A stretch of 11,103 nt of DNA. Source: Catenibacterium sp. co_0103 (GTDB lineage Bacteria; Bacillota_I; Bacilli_A; Erysipelotrichales; Coprobacillaceae). The position numbers and the translations under genes were made by a program. The stretch covers positions 1 through 11,103 of the forward strand of contig NZ_RCYB01000066.1 of NCBI RefSeq assembly GCF_004168205.1, given 5' to 3'. Positions within the stretch are counted from its first letter, which is position 1. The number at the start of each line of letters is the position of its first letter. The notes under the pieces were generated by a model. It ran no database searches. It saw only the letters and a program-made list of their open reading frames with translations, and was not told the origin of the DNA. Shown here piece after piece: positions 9,516-11,103 of this stretch.

Positions 9516-10196
9516 TTAAGCAGCAACTTTTACTGCTGGACCCATAGTAGATGAAACTACACAGTTCTTAACGTAAGTTCCTTTAACTGCTGCAGGTCTG
9601 ATTCTTAATAATAAAGCATGGATAGCTTCATAGTTTTCAACTAGCTTAACGCTGTCGAAAGATACACGACCGATTGGAAGATGTACGTTACCATCTTTAT
9701 CAGTTCTATAATTAACTTTACCGCCCTTAGATTCATTAACTGCTTTAGCAACATCCATAGTTACTGTACCAGTCTTAGGGTTTGGCATTAATCCCTTAGG
9801 ACCTAAAACACGTCCTAATTTACCAAGCTTAGGCATCTGATCAGGAGTAGCGATCATAACATCGAACTCTAACCAACCTTTAGCGATTTCATCTAAGATT
9901 TCCTGGCCACCAACTACGTCAGCACCAGCGTTTTTAGCTTCTTCAGCCTTTGGACCTTCAGCGATAACACAAACTCTCTTTGTTTTACCAGTTCCGTTAG
10001 GAAGCACGATAGCTCCACGTAACTGCTGATCTGCATGTCTAGTATCAAGATTTAACTTGAATACAACATCAACACTTGCATCGAATTTAGCAGTATTAGT
10101 CTTCTTAACTAATTCAATTGCTTCTTCGATTGAGTATAGCTTGCCAGCTTCAATCTGCTTAGCAGCTTCTACATATTTCTTTCCTTTTTTTGACAT
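9516..10196 (-). CDS. rplA: 50S ribosomal protein L1
   Basis: Forms the mobile L1 stalk of the large subunit, guiding release of deacylated tRNA, and acts as a translational repressor of its own operon in several bacteria. The product has 226 residues, the usual size. The L1 signature [20 protein letters not shown] lies in the middle of the protein. The N-terminal [10 protein letters not shown] and the [14 protein letters not shown] segment near the C terminus are also typical. The ATG is preceded by AAGGAGG with a 7-base spacer. It follows rplK by 81 bases, which contain a hairpin resembling the L1-binding site. Confidence 0.99.
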   Translation of the reverse strand: MSKKGKKYVEAAKQIEAGKLYSIEEAIELVKKTNTAKFDASVDVVFKLNLDTRHADQQLRGAIVLPNGTGKTKRVCVIAEGPKAEEAKNAGADVVGGQEILDEIAKGWLEFDVMIATPDQMPKLGKLGRVLGPKGLMPNPKTGTVTMDVAKAVNESKGGKVNYRTDKDGNVHLPIGRVSFDSVKLVENYEAIHALLLRIRPAAVKGTYVKNCVVSSTMGPAVKVAA

Positions 10197-10211
10197 TTTC
10201 TTTCCTCCTTA

Positions 10212-10239
10212 AGTGGTCTTAACGGATAGACCTCCCACT
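10212..10239 (-). promoter_or_regulatory. L1-binding-site-like hairpin just upstream of rplA
   Basis: The minus-strand RNA can form AGUGG (10235-10239) with CCACU (10212-10216), enclosing GA on one side, a short GG/CC inner pair, and the 7-base strand GUUAAGA. This is the same plan as the site before rplK and as the base of the L1 stalk in 23S rRNA (GGUGGGAG with GAAAUACCACC). It ends 3 bases before the rplA Shine-Dalgarno. A competing stem GGUCU/AGACC is stronger, so the L1-like fold is uncertain. Confidence 0.45.
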
Positions 10240-10277
10240 GTAATGACGGAATTCAACTCCATCAGATTGCTAATTAA

Positions 10278-10706
10278 TTAAGCGTCTAAGCCTTCTACTT
10301 TGACACCCATGTTACGTGCTGTTCCAGCAACGATTTTCATTGCTGCTTCTAAATCATTAGCGTTAAGGTCAGGCATTTTGTATTCTGCGATTTCCTTTAA
10401 CTTATCAGCACTTAGAGTAGCAACAGTCTGCTTTGAATCACTTGCAGCTTTCTTGATACCACAAGCCTTCTTGATCATTTCAGCAGCTGGAGCTGTCTTT
10501 AATACGAAATCAAAGCTCTTGTCTTCATAAACAGTCAAAACTACTGGTACAGTTTCACCATGACGATCTTTAGTCTGATCGTTGAATGCTGTACAGAATT
10601 TTGGCATCTGAATTCCTGCACCTGCTAGAGCTGGTCCTGGTTTAGCACCACCTGCTGGGAACTGAATCTTCATAATTCTTACTACTTTTTTACCATTATT
10701 TGCCAC
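10278..10706 (-). CDS. rplK: 50S ribosomal protein L11
   Basis: Part of the GTPase-associated centre with 23S rRNA helices 43-44; target region of thiopeptide antibiotics and needed for the stringent response. The product has 142 residues from a GTG start at 10706. The start is set by a GGAGG 8 bases upstream and by the family N terminus (AxxxKKVV). The longer frame from 10796 begins inside the -10 box and would translate the L1 regulatory hairpin, so it is not real. The C-terminal rRNA-binding domain shows AEYKMPDLNANDLEAAMKIV and GTARNMGV. The N-terminal domain lacks four residues in the conserved Pro-rich segment: PAGKANPAPPVGPAL of typical relatives is here PAGGAKPGPAL. The DNA reading of that stretch is clear. 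Confidence 0.98.
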   Translation of the reverse strand: MANNGKKVVRIMKIQFPAGGAKPGPALAGAGIQMPKFCTAFNDQTKDRHGETVPVVLTVYEDKSFDFVLKTAPAAEMIKKACGIKKAASDSKQTVATLSADKLKEIAEYKMPDLNANDLEAAMKIVAGTARNMGVKVEGLDA

Positions 10707-10735
10707 GGTACACACCTCCATTAAAATATTGTCCG

Positions 10736-10770
10736 TGCTGTGGTTCGTTTGGGCCGAAGCCCTCCCACGC
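10736..10770 (-). promoter_or_regulatory. L1 operator in the rplK leader
   Basis: The minus-strand leader RNA reads GUGG (10765-10768), GA, then a GGGC-UUCG-GCCC tetraloop hairpin (10751-10762), a 7-base strand AAACGAA, and CCAC (10740-10743). This copies the asymmetric internal loop of the L1-binding site of 23S rRNA, where GGUGGGAG faces a GAAAUA strand and CCACC. In E. coli L1 represses the rplK-rplA mRNA through such a mimic. A stem ACGCAU/AUGCGU (10767-10786) just upstream uses some of the same bases and could compete. Confidence 0.75.
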
Positions 10771-10795
10771 ATTTGACGCCATGCGTCGATTACCA

Positions 10796-10823
10796 ATTAT
10801 ACATAATACAAAGCAAAAATCAA
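10796..10823 (-). promoter_or_regulatory. Promoter of the rplK-rplA operon
   Basis: On the minus strand the -10 is a perfect TATAAT (10796-10801) and the -35 is TTGATT (10818-10823) with a 16-base spacer. The transcript would start near 10789, giving an 80-base leader that contains the L1 operator. The promoter may also drive rplJL, since no separate promoter was found before the L10 leader. Confidence 0.8.
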
Positions 10824-10824
10824 T

Positions 10825-10853
10825 GCTTTTTTAATTTTTTTTGACTTTTTTTA
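10825..10853 (-). promoter_or_regulatory. A-tract UP element upstream of the rplK promoter
   Basis: Directly upstream of the -35 box the minus strand is almost pure A/T with phased A-tracts (AAAAAAA, AAAAAAAATT, AAAAAAG). This is the usual form of an UP element that binds the alpha-subunit C-terminal domains and strengthens ribosomal promoters. The distal A-tract is shared with the 12-bp inverted repeat at 10843-10854. Confidence 0.55.
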
Positions 10854-10969
10854 CTCAACCTCAATTGTAAAATGAAACTGGAATTAAGGAATTGGGATAA
10901 AGGGGCATGCCCCTTTATCCCAATTCGCGTGGCCGCAGGCCCCTATTCTCAATTTTTGTAAAAAAAGTC
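10843..10969. repeat. 12-bp inverted repeat flanking a palindromic core
   Basis: GACTTTTTTTAC at 10843-10854 is the exact reverse complement of GTAAAAAAAGTC at 10958-10969. Their midpoint lies within two bases of the centre of the 38-bp palindrome, so the 127-base stretch is a nested inverted structure. The arms between core and ends are not complementary. CTCAATT plus GTAAAA also occurs twice in direct orientation (10860-10872 and 10948-10963). The arms are A/T-rich, which raises the chance of accidental matching. Confidence 0.5.
10889..10926. repeat. Perfect 38-bp palindrome
   Basis: Bases 10889-10907 are the exact reverse complement of 10908-10926, with GCATGC at the centre and GGGGCATGCCCC around it. 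No T run follows on either strand, so it is not an ordinary terminator. A third, imperfect copy of the half-site (GCCCCT..T.TCAATT-like, 10939-10954) follows in direct orientation, next to a GGCC-GCA-GGCC hairpin at 10931-10941. The G+C-rich core stands out in A/T-rich surroundings. It lies between the rplK promoter and the rightward gene. Confidence 0.9.
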
Positions 10970-11019
10970 CATAGAAATCGTATTATATAGTTACCACACT
11001 TTATAAGGAGATTTCTATG
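10970..11019 (+). promoter_or_regulatory. Inverted repeat covering the start codon of the rightward gene
   Basis: CATAGAAATC (10970-10979) is the exact reverse complement of GATTTCTATG (11010-11019), which contains the last G of the AAGGAG ribosome site and the ATG. A possible -10, TATTAT, lies at 10981-10986 between the arms, with a weak TTGTAA 19 bases further up. RNA started there would lack the 5' arm, whereas read-through RNA would contain both. Confidence 0.5.
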
Positions 11020-11103
11020 AACACTGTTAATATATCACAAAAAGCAAAAAATAAACACCTTAATTTTTCTCATTATGAATTCATCATCAATTCTTTGATT
11101 CAG
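11017..11103 (+). CDS. N terminus of a probable IS30-type transposase (cut by window edge)
   Basis: An open frame of 29 codons begins at ATG 11017 after AAGGAG with a 6-base spacer and runs off the right edge. The peptide starts MNTVNISQKAKNKHLNFSHY and continues with EFIINSLIQ. A short basic lead followed by KNKHLNF resembles the start of IS30-family transposases, in which a helix-turn-helix comes next; the DDE catalytic domain would be outside the window. It is the only rightward gene and takes the place where secE-nusG often lies. The palindrome and inverted repeats before it fit a mobile element. With only 29 residues the family call is a recognition, not a proof. Confidence 0.5.
   Translation, partial: MNTVNISQKAKNKHLNFSHYEFIINSLIQ

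Noticed and set aside
9493..9530. Separate promoter for rplJL between rplA and the L10 leader
   Set aside because: Only weak TTGCTG and AATATA-like matches at poor spacing; no convincing -35/-10 pair. Transcription from the rplK promoter is sufficient.
10707..10796. N-terminal extension of rplK from an upstream start at 10796
   Set aside because: It would begin inside the -10 box, upstream of the likely transcript start, and translate the L1 operator hairpin. The GTG at 10706 has a strong ribosome site and the family N terminus.
10889..10926. The 38-bp palindrome as a rho-independent terminator
   Set aside because: No T run on either strand, and the flanking genes diverge from this region, so there is no transcript to end here.
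1..11103. CRISPR array, tRNA or rRNA genes
   Set aside because: No regularly spaced repeats and no tRNA or rRNA signature seen on either strand; the only rRNA-like sequences are the short L1-site mimics.

Overview
The window carries the conserved ribosomal-protein and RNA-polymerase cluster of a low-GC Gram-positive bacterium (Bacillota). Everything from rplK to rpoC is on the minus strand, so transcription runs from high to low coordinates: rplK (L11), rplA (L1), rplJ (L10), rplL (L7/L12), a YbxB/RsmC-like methyltransferase, rpoB, rpoC. The methyltransferase between rplL and rpoB is the Bacillus-type gene order. A-T-rich codon use, an RsmC-like gene of the YbxB type, no large insertion in the RpoC trigger loop, and an Asn at the RpoB position equivalent to E. 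coli His526 (a Mollicutes trait) suggest Erysipelotrichia or a relative. That placement is inference from recognised sequence character, not a database result.

Layout. Positions 1-122 hold two strong hairpins that end the rpoBC transcript. rpoC (123-3836) overlaps the stop codon of rpoB by one base. rpoB (3836 to about 7615) has its own promoter (7703-7731), placed directly behind a terminator (7735-7760) that closes the methyltransferase gene (7770-8357). Another terminator (8374-8398) follows rplL. rplL and rplJ (8419-9352) are preceded by an L10-binding leader and an attenuator (9400-9492). rplA (9516-10196) and rplK (10278-10706) come next, each preceded by an RNA element that resembles the L1-binding site of 23S rRNA. 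The rplK promoter (10796-10823) has an A-tract UP element.

From 10843 to the right edge the character changes. There is a perfect 38-bp palindrome, a 12-bp inverted repeat roughly centred on it, and the start of a rightward gene (11017 onward) that looks like an IS30-type transposase. In most Bacillota rplK follows secE-nusG on the same strand; here a divergent, probably mobile, gene lies next to it instead.

How it works together. The four ribosomal proteins form the L1 stalk (L1) and the GTPase-associated stalk (L11, L10, L12). RpoB and RpoC form the catalytic core of RNA polymerase. The control elements read as a chain of separately tuned units: L1 feedback on rplK-rplA, L10-L12 feedback by attenuation on rplJL, a partial stop after rplL, and an independent promoter for rpoBC. 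The most notable points are the two L1-like sites, a clear terminator/antiterminator switch in the rplJ leader, a four-residue deletion in the thiopeptide-binding segment of L11, a natural rifamycin-insensitivity residue in RpoB, and an inverted repeat that could hide the transposase start codon in read-through RNA. No wholly new multi-gene system is visible.
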